NCBI GenBank assembly: GCA_007570785.1
Contig: ML664161.1
Location: forward strand, 17,229,609 to 17,293,608
Origin: Antilocapra americana
Lineage: Eukaryota; Chordata; Mammalia; Artiodactyla; Antilocapridae
Length of the DNA: 64,000 nt
Reading direction: 5' to 3'
Shown: one piece after another, positions 30,601 to 43,830 of the stretch
Position numbering within the stretch: position 1 is the stretch's first letter
Layout: each line of letters opens with the position of its first letter
Translations under genes and position numbers: made by a program
Notes under the pieces: generated by a model
Told to the model about the DNA's origin: nothing
Seen by the model: the letters and a program-made list of their open reading frames with translations, nothing else
The model's database searches: none

Positions 30601-33547
30601 ATTATGTAATTACTTTTAAAATCATATATTTGACATTAAAATTTTAATGCACATAAAATTCATGTTTGTGTATGAGATAAAGTAGATTCATAGTCCTTTT
30701 CCAAAACAAATAGGAATTTTCCCAACACTGTTTGTTAAATAGTCTATGTTCTGTGGTTTGAAATGTGTCTTTTTTTGTATACTAAAGACTCATATACACA
30801 ATTTACATATTTCTGGATTTCTGGTATTTTATTGATTTATTTGTCTATATTTACAGAAGTACCCTGTTTTGAGTAGCATAACTTCTTACTATGGTAGGGC
30901 CAAACACATCGTTTATCACCACCATCACAACTACTCTTATTTTCAAACACTTCCTTGCAATCAAGTTATCAAGTTTAAAAAAAGTTGAAGAACCCCAGGG
31001 ATTTTCATTGAAATTCCTTGAATATACATGACAATTTAAGAAGAAATTAAACTTTTATTGTCTTCATATCCAGAAACATGGTAAACCTCTTCATTTCCTC
31101 CGATTTTCATTTTTGCAGTTTGTTCTTAATATAGCTGCACATGACTAGGTTCAGAACATTTATACAACCTCAGATTAGAAGAAAATTCTAAGATTGCCTC
31201 TGGCTACAACATGAACCTCGGCAACATGCAATGCTTTTACACTGCTACTGTTTTGTTTAGGTACTCACTCCCTCCTGAAGAAATGCATTTTTTTATGAAA
31301 TAGAAAATGACTTGAATAATGAGATAACAATCTCATTGGAAGAAGGTCAGAGGTGTCTTTTAATTGTCCTGTTCCACAATTTTCCTCCCTATATGATATG
31401 TGATTCTAGTATTGAATATCTTAACCAGTATCTATAACATTTTGTAAACTTGTACAAAATTTTACAAGGCTCTATTGGATGATTTGCTGCTCAGTTAATA
31501 AAAAAAATAGATGTAAGTTTTTACAAAGGTACACTTACCTCAGTCAAATATTATGCAATACTACTAAGATTATTGTTCCATTTTTTCAATGTTTTTATCA
31601 TTGTTACTGAATATAATAATCCCTTGATTAATACTTGCCGAATTGACAAATGGATTATTTTTAAGGATTTATTTCACCTCATAACAGGGAGCCATAGCTA
31701 GTTTTAAAGAAAACATTTTCTACTGCAGAGAAAGAGTAGAGAAAAGACCTTCCTGATTATACATTTTCTAATACCTTTTTCTGGGAAATTACATTTACAA
31801 ATTTATTTTACCAATGTCAACCACTGCTTTGTAAAAAAAATTATACTATTTTATCTTTTGATATGCCTCTGTGCGTGTATGTGTACATAAAAAATCAATT
31901 GCTGTAAATGGGTAAACTAAAATAATACCTACCAATTTTTTGTGACTATTTCCTAGATGCAAGGACAAAGAAGAAAAGAAGGCCCTTTATAGCAATGTAG
32001 TCTCATTGAACAGTAAAACAATCCTCAAAATCAAAAGAACTGGCTAAACCAATACTATAGAAAGCTTTAATATTCATAGTTTCATACTTTTGCTAGTGAA
32101 ACACTTGTTTTACAGATTTTATTCATTTATTCTAATCCAGTAGATGGTGCTACATGTCTGTCTATGTAAAGTACCACAAATGTCTCTTTTTTTCAATCTC
32201 TTCTTTCTTTTAGCTAGAACTCTCATCAAGGTCTACTACTATAATGAAGCTCATTATTCCTGACATCTGAGCCAAATCTCTGGGTGCAGCATTAAGGATG
32301 TACTTAAGGAGAAGACCCCCAGAAATAATTTTGGCCCAAATACTAACCTAATAATCTCTTAACAATTTTTCCCTTCATCTCATTCTCACTCTAAAATAAC
32401 AAAATCTTTGGTGTCACACAGAACTCTGTGTCATTCCATTTAAAAACATCCAGATGCAAAATCATAGTCCATCTTATTCTTCTAAACACTGTTAGTTACT
32501 ATTATTGTGAAGCAACCATAACAATGATAATAATTAACAATGAAAGTTTAAATGTAAGATCATCATGGATAAATGGACACATAAATTAATCACTTAGAAG
32601 ACAATGTATACTAAAAAATTTACATATGTGAAATTTTATAAAAAAAGTTTGCTGTTGAATCTGATTAAGTGAACCATAAAAATTAATGTTTCATTGTGAA
32701 TCATGAAAGGCTGAAAGCTGTAGAAAAGTAGGGACTCTAGTTAGGTATTAGCAAAAATAATCCATGCTGCCCAACAACCTACAAACAGTTAATTTATGTT
32801 ACTCATTTACTGGAAACACAATAATGAAACACTAAATAATCTGAATCAGAAATCATCAAGTTTTTTCTTTTTTATCTTTGTAGATTTTAAATATATGATT
32901 AGTTCACAGATTTATAATGATTTGAAAGTGTCATTGTATCATAAAATAGGGAGAAGATGTAACTGCTAATATAAAAATTAGAACAGTTTTATTATTGCAT
33001 TAGTTTATTGTATAGAATTCTGATTGAGTTAACTGTAATGTGATTTAACAAAGTCCTTTCACATATTTTGAAAATTTTTTTACACTTTTTCATTGTATCA
33101 AAAGAAAAATGAGAGCTGTAATCACTAATTTTAGATGAGTTCTATACATAATATAGGTATTAATAATCTGCTGACCAAAGGCTTAATAAAATGATTTTAT
33201 TCAGTAAATTATATCATTTTAATGACTAGATTCTAATACAAATACAGGGAAGTCAGTAGAAACCTTTTAGATGTCTATTTCACCATTTATACTTTCCTTC
33301 ATTTGTATCTTCATTAACTCACCAGTCTTTGAATAAACACAAAGAGGCAGAATTGCATAGATTATTCTTGGGTAGGCTGTGCAACATGGAAAAGCCATGA
33401 TCTTAATCCAACAATGACATTTTGATTAAAAAGCAAAAAAATACAATTTAACTGGTCAGTTGTAACACATGCAAGGTAAAGTGAGATAAATCGACTTAGG
33501 GCTATAAGAGGAGCCACCAGATCAGGGCAGAATTGGCACTAAATCTC
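30601..33547. other. Intergenic, nothing recognised
   Basis: Nearly 3 kb of AT-rich sequence with no clear repeat, no open frame above 60 codons and no RNA gene. The longest unexplained stretch between repeats. Confidence 0.6.
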
Positions 33548-34257
33548 CTTTGAGTAACTAGATTACCTGGAGGGAGTTCAGTTCTGTTCAGTTCAGTTCA
33601 GTCGCTTAGTCATGTCCGACTCTTTGCGACCCCATGGAAGCAACACACCAGGCCTCCCTGTCTATCACCAATTCCCAGAGTCCACCCAAACCCATGTCCA
33701 TTGAGTCAAAGATGCCATCCAACCATCTCATCCTCTGTCATCCCCTTCTCCTCCTGCCTTCAATCTTTCCCAGCATCAGGGTCTTTTCCAAGGAGTCAGT
33801 TCTTCCCATCAAGTGGCCAAAGTATTGGAGTTTCAGCTTCAACATCAGTCCTTCCAATGAATTTTCAGGGCTGATTTTCTTTAGGATGGACTGGTTGTAT
33901 CTCCTTGCTGTTCAAGGGACTCTCACGAGTCTTCTCCAACACCACAGTTCAAAAGCATCAATTCTTCGGCCCTCAGCTTTCTTTATAGTCCAGCTGTCAC
34001 ATCCATACATGACTACTGGAAAAACCATAACTTTGACTAGATGGACCTAAGTTGTCAAAGTAATGCCTCTGCTTTTTAATATGCTGTCTAGGTTGGTCAT
34101 AACTTTTCTTCCAAGGAGCAAGCATCTTTTAATTTCATGGCTGCAGTCACCATCTGCAGTGATTTTGCAGCCCAAAAATATAAAATCTGTCACATTTCCA
34201 CTGTTTCCCCATCTATTCCCCACTAAATCTTTGTGTAAATAGATTACCTGGAGGGAG
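33548..34257 (-). mobile_element. BovB 3' insertion with long target duplication
   Basis: A minus-strand BovB (33577-34228) with its 3' end at 33580 and 5' truncation near 34228. tagattacctggagggag is at 33559-33576 and 34240-34257, exact over 18 bp; the match extends left to ctttg (33548, 34229) with two mismatches, about 29 bp in all. Two open stretches (33634-34050 plus strand and 34047-34271 minus strand) are products of the element, not genes. Confidence 0.92.
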
Positions 34258-34299
34258 CTGCATTCATCCAAAGACCAGGTGAGTCACAAGGAAAATGGC

Positions 34300-34428
34300 T
34301 TTTTTTCTTTTTAATTTTTTGGCCGTATCATGTGGCATGTGTGATCTTAATTCCCTGACTAGGGATTGAACCCATGGCCCCTGCAATGCAAGCATGGAAT
34401 CCTAACCACTGGACCACCAGGGAAGTCC
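34300..34428 (-). mobile_element. CHR-type tRNA-derived SINE
   Basis: Complement of a SINE older than Bov-tA: head gggacttccctggtggtcca near 34428, box-B-like gttcaatccc, then an A-rich tail. This SINE type is shared by ruminants with hippos and whales by recall. Confidence 0.75.
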
Positions 34429-34439
34429 CCAGAAGTGGG

Positions 34440-34570
34440 CATTTATTCATTCATTCATTGTATAGTCACTGAGCACCTAATATGTGACATGCTCTCTGTA
34501 GTAAGTGATAGGGACATGTATCATTGAGCAAAACTAGAGTAGGATGCTGCCTTCCAAAACTTTTATTATC
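34440..34570. mobile_element. Ancient L2/MIR-like fragment
   Basis: attcattcattcattg followed by gagcacctaatatgtgacat resembles the 3' end of old mammalian repeats. Class uncertain. Confidence 0.4.
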
Positions 34571-34699
34571 TAAGCTAAAGTATACCAAGTGCCCACAGTT
34601 TGCAAAGCTGTCAGAACTCATCAGGGAAGCATGTCTGTCTCCAGGTGGGAGAGGATCAGGGGCACAGCTGTCACACTATTAAAATAAGCTCTTAAAAGA

Positions 34700-34790
34700 G
34701 AGGGTGGGACAATTCATGTTGATATATGACAGAAACCAGCATAATATTGTAAAGCAATTATCCTTCAATTAAAAATACATAATTTTTAAA
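34700..34790 (+). mobile_element. L1 3' tail fragment
   Basis: attcatgttgatatatgaca, then atattgtaaagcaattatcc and an A-rich end, a ruminant L1 3' terminus. Confidence 0.7.
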
Positions 34791-34804
34791 TGAGGTCTTA
34801 TCTC

Positions 34805-35965
34805 CTAAATTTAAGGCCAGATGCTATAAAACTCTTAGAGGAAAACATAGGCAGAACACTTTTTGACATAAATCGCAACAAAAATCTTTTTCAATCTGTC
34901 TCCCAGAGTAATGAAAATAAAAACAAAAACAAACAAATGGGACCTAATTAAACTCAAAAGCTTTTGCACAGGAAAGGAAATCATAAACAAAATGAAAAAA
35001 CAACCCACAGAGTAGGAGAAAATATTTGCAAACAATGCAACAAGGAATTAATCTCCAAAATTTGCAAACAGCTTATGTGGCTCAATATCAGAAAAACAAA
35101 CAAACCAATCAAAAAATGTGTGGAAGATCTAGACATTTCTCCAAAGAAGACAGAGAGATGGACCAAAGGAACATGAAAAGATGCTCAACATCACTAATTA
35201 TTAGAGAAATGCAGATCAGTGTGGAAAAAACGGAACCCTCCTTTACCATTGGTGGGACTGTAGATTGGTACAGTCGCAATGGAGTACATTACAGAGGCTC
35301 CTTAAAAAATTAACACTAGAGCTACCATATGACCCAACAATCCCACTCCTGGGTATATATCCAGAGAAAACCATGGTTCAAAAAGATGCATGCAGCCCAA
35401 TGTTTATTGCTCACAATAGCCCAATGTTCACAATAGCCAAGATATGGAAGCAACCTAATGAATGAATAAGGAAGATGTGGTATACATATATACAATGGAT
35501 TATTACTTAGCCTTTAAAAAGAATGAAATAAGTCCATTTGCAGCAGCATGTATAGACCTGAAGTTTATCATACTAAATGAATTAAGTCAGACAGAGAAAG
35601 ATAAATATCATATGATTTTGCTTACATGAGAAATCTAAAAAAATATGATACAAATTTCAAAACAGAAATGTTCACAGACTTAGAGCATGAATTATGGTTA
35701 CTGGGGGAGGTGAATGGGGAGGAATAGTCTGGAAGTTTGGGATTAGCATGTACACACTATCATACTTAAAACAGAAAAGCAACAAGGACATACTATATAG
35801 TACAGGAACTTGGCTCAATATTCTGTATTAACCGAAATAGGAATAGAATTTGAAAAAGAAAAGAAACTTGTATGGGTATAACTGAATCACTTTGCTGTAC
35901 ACCTGTAACTAACAAATCATTACTAATCAACTATACTCCAATATAAAATAGAAATTAAAATAAAT
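34805..35965 (+). mobile_element. Old L1 ORF2 end and 3' UTR
   Basis: Sense L1: aactcttagaggaaaacata, the block gggacctaattaaactcaaa, tatgacccaacaatcccact and a 3' UTR ending in caactatactccaatataaa. About 1.1 kb. The overlapping short frames on this strand are broken ORF2. Confidence 0.88.
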
Positions 35966-36247
35966 AATGTAGCCAATGAGAAAATAATAAAATATATACA
36001 CTCTATAAAAAAAGAATAAGGTTTTATCCGAAACTTCAAAGATGGAGATACACAGGTTCCTGGTGAAAAGCTGAGATGAAAGTGTATTCCAAGTGGAGAG
36101 AATAATAATAATGTAATAATGTGGAAATTTTTGAGCCTGGGAGGTGGAGAGCAGTAAGAAATTACAAGAAGTTCAATACTGCTGAATGGAGAAGGGAGTG
36201 TTTTTGAGGGTAGCATTTGCCTGGGAGAGTAATAGGGGATGAGTTAG

Positions 36248-36370
36248 AGAGTTAGTTGCTCAGTCGTCTCCAACTCTTTGCGATCCCATGGACTGTAGCC
36301 CACCAGGCTCCTCTGTCCATGGAATTCTCCAGACAAGAATACTGGAGTGGGTTGCCATTTCCTTCTCCAA
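36248..36370 (-). mobile_element. Bov-tA SINE 3' part
   Basis: Minus strand; begins at gttgctcagtcgtctcc and stops after ccatttccttctcc, lacking the tRNA-like head. Confidence 0.85.
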
Positions 36371-39300
36371 ATATGAGATGAGGCAGGGAGAACTGAAAGG
36401 TACAATGTGGCCTTCTTGTCAGACCAGGGCCAGGTGGACTGGAGTCAACGAAAAGAAAGAGAGACAGAAAGAAGGGCGCGGGGGACCCAGGTCTCTAGTG
36501 GAGCAGGTGGGGGGCGGTTTAAGCAGAAATGCAGGCTTATATATCTTTGGTAAAATGATTACACAGGATGAAGTGCCATTAATAGCAACAAAATGGATAG
36601 TCTAATACATACAAGTTCGCTGTAACTGAAAGGAATCCAAGTAGACACCCTTTCTCATGATCTCAGTTCTGAGAACTACATTCAGCTCTACTCATTCCGG
36701 AATAGGAACTGATAAGGAACAGAGAATCTGTGAGAAGTGGCACACAAAGGAAGAAAAGTGCAACATATTGGATTCCTTATAGCTAAACATCTCCTGACAG
36801 ATCAACATCACAAAAAATTTTCATATAGACAATAAGGACACACTGAGTAATTTTAAATGGGGGAGATGAATGGAAAAGAGATCAGTAATAAGGACGCAAA
36901 ATAGGGAAAGATAAAAAAGGCAAAAGATAAGACTTTGTGACTGTTTAAAAGTGGGACCAACCAAGAGGATGGTCCTCTCATTCTGTGGGAAATATTGGGG
37001 CTGAGTGGGCTTGTGATAAGAAAAGTTAGTTCCAAAACCTGCCAACAATATTGTGCCACAAATAGAAGTGTTTTCAAAATATGCTTAAGAGTATCTTATA
37101 GAAGTCTAAATTTGGTTTTGCTTAGCCTTTCAAACCCTCTGTACTCTTCCACTTGCTCGACAATGCCACTCTACATCATCAGAATATATAGCATCACCTA
37201 CTGGTACCTGTATGTTTGTGCACATCATCAGAGTGTTATTCTCTCGGTCCATGATATTCACAGAAAAATAGAGAAAGAAAACAAGCAGGAAACAATGTCC
37301 TGCGTTTTATGCTATTCTAGCAGTTAATAAAAAAAAATATTGGTATCAGCTTTCTTTGCTTCTAGTACTGCTCTTCAAAACAATACAGAGATTTTTTTAT
37401 ATCCTTCTTTGTTCTTTTGTGAACTTTTTCATATTCTGTACAACAAACCTGAATTATTTTTATGACCAAAAAAAATACATTTAACAACAATACCACCCCC
37501 AAAAAATCCTTGGGAGGTAACAGGGAGTGGTAAAACTGCAAACTAAAATGCACACCCACCATATAACTACTGTATAGAAAAAGGTAGGGTAAATATACAA
37601 GGAGATGTGTGTTATGATACAGTACACGCCATCCATGTGAACAAAATATAAAGACAAGTCTGGTGGAACAGGGCTGTGGCTTCCATGCTGCTATATGGAC
37701 AAAGCACCATTCCACTAGGTAAGAAACTTGGCTTTTTTATAGTTGAGGCTTTTAGAAATACCCACAGAGTGGTGGCCTGCTTTAATTCAATGAGCTATAG
37801 CTCTCCACATAATATATGGGTAAGTTTACTCAAAGTACTTTTTATGAGCTATCAATCTGTTTTCCAGCCTGCACTTGGCTACAGTTCAGGTAGCAAAGGA
37901 GAAAGGAGGAATTGTTCTATGGTTTTTGCGCTAGGGGAAATAACTGTTACCCATTACTTTAGTGAATTGTATGTGAAGTAATTGCTGTTCTCCTGCTGTG
38001 TTTTGTAGTATTACTCACATAAACTGTATGTAAAGCTAGGTCTCTACGCCATCTACTCAGTTTAGTCAAAAGTGGATGTCTGTATACATGTGGCTGGATG
38101 GTTGGAAATGCTAGTTTTGTCATCTCATGATGAGACATTGGTGAAGGTATATTGAATCCTTTCTCTTGAAATCTGTTCAGTGTGTCTACCCATGCAATAA
38201 GAAATTTGTGCCATCATTGTTTTTCTTCTCTACACATTGAATGATGATTTCATGTTAGTCCTTTAACAGTACCTTACTCCAAAGTCTTTTGTGAATGAAT
38301 TTAAGTTTCAGGGAGGATGCTGAATATACAAACTATTCTACTCTCTTTTCTCATCTTCTTTTAACTCTCTCACTGAGGTTCATGTAAGTGTGGCTAGTAA
38401 CGAGAGGAGAGAGAGAATGAAAGAGAGACAGGTTGGGGAGAGAGGGGGAAAGATGCACACATTAACCAACAGTTTTCTTTTATGAACAAGAAAATTGGCC
38501 GTTTTCCTATTAGCATATGAGGAACCTAAGAATGTCCCTTGTTGTCAAGGCAACAGCTGTTCCTTGGGTAGCTGCAATAGAAAAGAAGCCAGAGCAATCT
38601 TTATAGGATCAAGTCTTCTTTATCATCAAATCATACAAAGGAACCTTGAGAGTGTACCTAGCTTATTCTCCTGCCTTTAGTTAAGACCTACTAAAATAAC
38701 TTGGAAGTAATACAAAAAAGTCTAAATTTAAATAATTCTACAAATGTTGCATAGTATTACTTTGTAATCATTTGCAATGTTTTACAGTTCACATTACTTA
38801 GAAGTTTTTTTTTTTGATCATCCTAACTTAAATCTTCCGTGCTGCAGTTTGAAAGCCATTTCCTATTATTCTAATATCAGTGGAAATAAACAACTGTACA
38901 CTTTCCTCTCTAAGAGAATCTTGCTTGTACTGGAAAAAAAAAAAGTCTGACAAATTCCTCAAAGTGAATAACGCTAAGTTCTTTCATCTTTTCAGCCATT
39001 TGCATTATAGGTCTCCTCTGATGACATGCTATGCTCTATAAGATCATCCCTATTCAGGGAACCCGCGCTATCTTTGTTACTTATCTGAAAGCCTAATCAG
39101 TGGTGCCCAAAAGAGTAGGACACCACCCAGTTCTCAAGCCTTTTAGGTTACAGTAATCTGTAGAATTACATTCATCATCCACTGTTTTGCATAGACTGGT
39201 TGATGGAGCATTTGCTTGTTGGTTTGATCATAATCATTCATTCCTCACCAAGTACTTGGGCAACTGATTTTCCTTCTTCAAACAGACTATCACTTTTCCT

Positions 39301-39634
39301 GGTAGAAGCATATTTTCTTGCTTCTTTCTTTCAAGGAGAAGCTCATACTCTCTCCCTCACACTGGCAGGCTTAATGAGCATACTTTCTGTGCCACTGTCC
39401 AGGTTACTAATTAATATACGCTGAGCACTAGCCACAGGAAAGCATCATGGAAGTATATTCAAAAAGATACCCACATTGTTCAGTCGCACAAAAAATTTAT
39501 CACCTAGAACCATAAATATCCTCCTCACTGTATTTCCTGTATTTGCTTATTGGATAGTTCTTCAGCCATAGATGACATACTTTCTGGCCCTAATATTTCT
39601 TATTTTTAAAATGGAGGGTCTGCAAATACAGACT
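36371..39634. other. Intergenic, nothing recognised
   Basis: 3.3 kb without a recognised repeat or gene apart from a purine-rich run at 38400-38455. Several frames of 60-117 codons on both strands lack domains and splice context. Confidence 0.55.
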
Positions 39635-39800
39635 AATAGTTAGCATTTATTGATCCCTTTCTCTATGAGAGGCTGTACTGTGAATCATCTCATTTCAGTT
39701 TCACAGCAGTCCTAAAATGTAGATATTTTTATTGTCATTCCTATTTTATACAAAAACAAAGTGAAGCTTAGCATGGTCAAGTCACTTTTCCAAAGTAACA
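39635..39800 (-). mobile_element. MIR SINE
   Basis: Complement of MIR: agcatttattgatccctttc through attttatacaaaaacaaagt to gtcaagtcacttttccaaag. Confidence 0.65.
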
Positions 39801-39828
39801 TGGCTATCGGACAATGGAGCCAGAAATT

Positions 39829-40040
39829 GGCCTGACCTCCCATAGCTCAGTTGGTAAAGAATCCACCTGCAATGCAGAAGACCCCTGTTTGATTCCTGGG
39901 TCAGGAAGGTCCCCTGGAGAAGGGAAAGGCTGCCAACTCCAGTATTCTGGCCTGGAGAATTCCATGGACTGTATAATCCATGGACTCGCAAAGAGTTGGA
40001 CATGACTAAGTGACTTTCACTTCGCTTCACTTCCTATACT
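39829..40040 (+). mobile_element. Bov-tA SINE
   Basis: Complete: head ctcccatagctcagttggta, box-B-like gtttgattcc (39889-39898), body, gactaagtgactttcact end. Confidence 0.93.
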
Positions 40041-40174
40041 TGTAACTAGTCTGCCATGGGAGTAGGAAAATTGGTACTCCACTTACATGCTGCTTTAATT
40101 GGTAGGATCTTTCTAAAAGGTAACTTGGTAATACTAGAATCCTTTAAAAGATGTGCACCCTTTTCTCTGGGATT

Positions 40175-40390
40175 TATTTTTTATTTAACAAAAAGCTATG
40201 TAATACTTACTATCTGCCAGGAACTGCCCTAAGCATTTTTTCACATATTAAAAATACTCTTTTATGCTGACTTTTTAATATCTCTATTTTACAAAAAAGC
40301 AAATTGAGGCACTTGGAAACTAAACAATTTTCCTAAAGTTTCAGTTTATAAGATGTGAAGCTGGGTTGTGCCCAGCTCCTGAGTCATATA
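40175..40390 (-). mobile_element. MIR SINE
   Basis: Complement of MIR: actatctgccaggaactgcc, tatttta-caaaaaagcaaat, ttgaggcacttggaaac, and the end near cagctcctgagtca. Confidence 0.7.
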
Positions 40391-40597
40391 TTGATAAGAA
40401 AAGACTTTAAATGAAACACTATAATGGTATATCTAATTTTTATTTAGAAAATAGACATTTATATTCATATATGCATACACAAAACCTAGAATACAAGAAC
40501 AACAAAATTAAACAGTGATGAGGCTATATATGGGTGATTTTTTCTTGAATATATCTATGTTTTTCTTCTTTATACATCTATATTTCATATAGATGTA

Positions 40598-40799
40598 TGA
40601 AAGTGTTAGTCATGTCTGATTCTTTTTGATCTCACGCACTGTAGTTCATCAGGCTCCTGTGTCCCTGAAATTCTCCAGGCAAGAATATTGGAGTGGGTTG
40701 CCATTCCATTCTCCCGGGGATCTTCCCAACCCAGGGACTGAACCTGGATCTCCTGCATGGCAGGCAGATTCTTTACTGTCTGAGCCATTAGGGAAGCCC
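40598..40799 (-). mobile_element. Bov-tA SINE
   Basis: Minus strand, head gggcttccctaatggctcag near 40799 and end at gaaagtgttagtcatg. The complementary frames at 40606-40835 are SINE shadows. Confidence 0.92.
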
Positions 40800-41139
40800 A
40801 TATACATAGCAATTCTTAGTTTACAAGTAAGCTAAAGAGATTGTAATAAGGTTTCTCTGGAGTCTTTTTGGCAGTGTATGATGCTTATATTGCACAAATT
40901 TATGTGAACAGCCATGCTTGGAACAAACTTTAACTGGAAATCTATCTCAGTAGTCCATCCTTTATTAATATCAGCCTTTCAAGCAAGAAGGATTATTTTA
41001 TTTGCTTTAATTATGTTATGTGGTCTAGTAAACAACCTTAATTTATGAATTTGGAAAACTTCATCCTAGATCCACCAATATGACAAGCCATTTAACTCTT
41101 CTTGCTATATCTCTAGGTTATGTTGAAGTTGTTTGTGGT

Positions 41140-41400
41140 TCTGGGATAGAGTGATGGTTAAGAGCCTGTTTGGACGGCTCTAGTTCCATTCCTAATTCCA
41201 CCACGTATTTTAGCTGTGTGAACTTGAACTCTATAGGATTCATTTCCCTTATCAATAAAATGAGGATGCTAATAGCATTGAGCATTAAATCCTAAGGCTT
41301 TTGAGAGTATTAACTGAGATAATCTGTGTAAAATACCACTATGTTAGGTACAGAGTAGTAACTCAGTATAGGATAGCTGTTTTATTATAACTGCTTATTA
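41140..41400 (+). mobile_element. MIR SINE
   Basis: Sense MIR: gtgatggttaagagcctgtt, core attttagctgtgtgaacttg, aataaaatgaggatgctaat, then the 3' part with ggtacagagtagtaactcag. Confidence 0.75.
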
Positions 41401-41673
41401 TTGCTTAATGTTCATTTTTAAAGTACTTTTGAGATTCTCTAGTAAAAGTTACCATGCACTTTCTTCAGGTATATTCATCTGAGGGATTTAAATTTTTTTT
41501 AGTAAGGAGATGAGAAAAACCAAGGCATCATCTATGATCTGATCTACCTAAACACTTAATAAACTTCAATATTTTAAATGATCCTTATGGTTTACTAAGA
41601 TCAGTTTTTATAATGAATTTGATTACTACATCTATAATGATTAGTAATGATTTTATGAACTAGTCAGGCTCGA

Positions 41674-41800
41674 GAACAAAATGGCAACCCACTCCAGTAT
41701 ACTTGCCTGGAGAATTCCCTGGACTGAGAAGTCTGGCAGGCTGCAGTCCATGGGGGTGCAAAGAGTTGGACACGATTGAGTAACTAACACTTTCACACTT
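41674..41800 (+). mobile_element. Bov-tA SINE, 5'-truncated
   Basis: Body from gcaacccactccagtat to ttggacacgattgagtaa and a cactttcac end. Confidence 0.87.
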
Positions 41801-42901
41801 TCAGAACCCATAGTCAATTTATACTTGTTTTGGCTATGCCACAAACTATTTGCTTTTGCGTATAGTCTCAGATTAAGCTGTGGACCCTCATGCACGCTAA
41901 TCTTAATCAGACACTATTGCTATTTTATGGAAAATAGCAATGAAATAGCTTCATCCTGCAGCACTCTATGGCCTTGTCCAAGAAAGACTTCTTCCATGTT
42001 TCTATGCCAGCGCAGGGAGGAATGAATGAGTGAACACATGTACACACGCACACACCTAAATCTCTTTCAATAAAATAAATTAAGAGAGTAGTATTTGCAT
42101 CCTTCTAGCACTGTTTCCTCTGAATTCTGAAGAAACAGCTTGGGGAAAACCCTTGCTGTCTTTTGCGAATAGAGTCATTACACCAAAATCTGAATCGTCT
42201 TTTCGACTGGATTCGGTCTGTGAGTCAAAGCAGAGCTTGTGTTGTTATATGTCTCCCTACCCGTCTCCACTCCCCACATTAGTTGAGCCTCGCTGCTCTT
42301 CCCTGTAATCCCCCTAGCCCCACTCTCCAGGTTGGGTGAGGCTCGCTGCTCCAACAAGCAATGCACTCCTGACACAAAGGGAGACAACAGGGGCAGTGTG
42401 GGGGAAATCAGATAATTCATACGCCAGCTTGACAGACTTGCTTCCTTTCAAGTGTCACATTATAAACTGGCCAAGTGAAACAGTAAGATATTATTCTGTC
42501 TTATCTTGTGGTTGAAAGGGGTTGCAGCCTCCTTATTGTTGAGGCTTTGGTCCTGTTGCCAAAGGATTCTGCCTTTCAACTGCTTCCCGTGTTCACCCAG
42601 AGTGCTGTCTCCTCCCCTCTGTGAGCTGTTTTGAGGTGAACTAGTTCCAGGATGAGAGATCATGACCTATCAGGACCAGCTGATGTCACTGCTACACAGG
42701 TTTTATGAAGAACAGGTCAATTCTGAAGTCAAATTAGAAAAGCCTACAACTGGAGGGAGAGTTTAGGGACTCCAGGATACCTTAGAGATAACCTAGATTT
42801 CTTAGAGTTTCTCACCCCTTCCCCAGGACTGGCTTTAGTCTTCTCCCAGGAAAACCTGTAGCTCTGGGATCACTGACTTCCTATCTCAGAGAAGAGCATG
42901 T

Positions 42902-42903
<2 letters not shown>

Positions 42904-42936
<33 letters not shown>
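42904..42936. repeat. (CA)n microsatellite, about 16 units
   Basis: Uninterrupted AC dinucleotides, so probably polymorphic. Confidence 0.97.
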
Positions 42937-42939
<3 letters not shown>

Positions 42940-43659
42940 CAGAGTCAGAATCTGCTTCTAATGGCTCCAGAGTTGTTTTTTTCAAGCTTCACAAGAGAAT
43001 CTGATGCCTAATCTGAACTTTGAGTGCAAATGACTGTGCACAGCATTCCTATAGTCCCAACTAGAGTCAAACTCAAGGACTAACTTTTAAAATTTATGAG
43101 CCATTCTGATAGAGCAAAATGCCATGAGCTCAAAGTTCCTCTTATTGCTGATTATCAATAATAAAATGTACAGCACTACTTTTGAAAAAATATCCAAAAC
43201 ACATACCTAATTTTTATTCAGTGTTATGAGTATGCCAGAACCAAAAGCATAGCCTTTTTGCAGTATAATTAATTCTACAAAGATCAGCACACAGACCATC
43301 ATCTGATTGTTGTTTAGTGACCTTTAAGAAAATTATTCAAGGTATCTGAAGTTTGGTCTCATTATGGGTAAGATGTATTCTCTATTTCATACAATTTTCT
43401 AAGGATTAAAGATAAGTAAATACCCTTGCTCAACATGCAGTTGGTGGATAGGACGATCCAGTTCCAAAGGGAAGGTTGGGTTCCTTCCCTTTTATATTTC
43501 TGTACCTCCCTTACAAACAGCTAGACTTTGTTTTCCACTGAATCAAAGACCTTAATTTACCCATTTGTCCATGATGTTAAATAGCCACTCTATTCAAGGA
43601 CTTAGGAAAGTAATGCATACTATCCTAGGAATTCAAAGGCATGTATAGGTAATATTTCA

Positions 43660-43830
43660 TTAAACCACATAAAAGTCTGATGTTGAAGGAAGCAAAGATT
43701 CTCATTTTCATTTTACAGGCACTTGAATTTTTTGAGGTTGTATGCTTCCAAGAAAACAACCAATCTGTGACCAAGATGTAATTAAGACCCACGATTTCTA
43801 ATTCCCAGGCTTTGACTCCAACCTCTGAAA
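43660..43830 (-). mobile_element. Probable MIR SINE
   Basis: cattttcattttacaggcac followed by ccaagatgtaattaagaccc and gatttctaattcccaggctt follow the complement of MIR. Diverged. Confidence 0.5.

Noticed and set aside
42178..42663. Relatively GC-rich interval with frames on the minus strand
   Set aside because: Low CpG, no promoter signs and no recognisable protein; not enough to call a gene.
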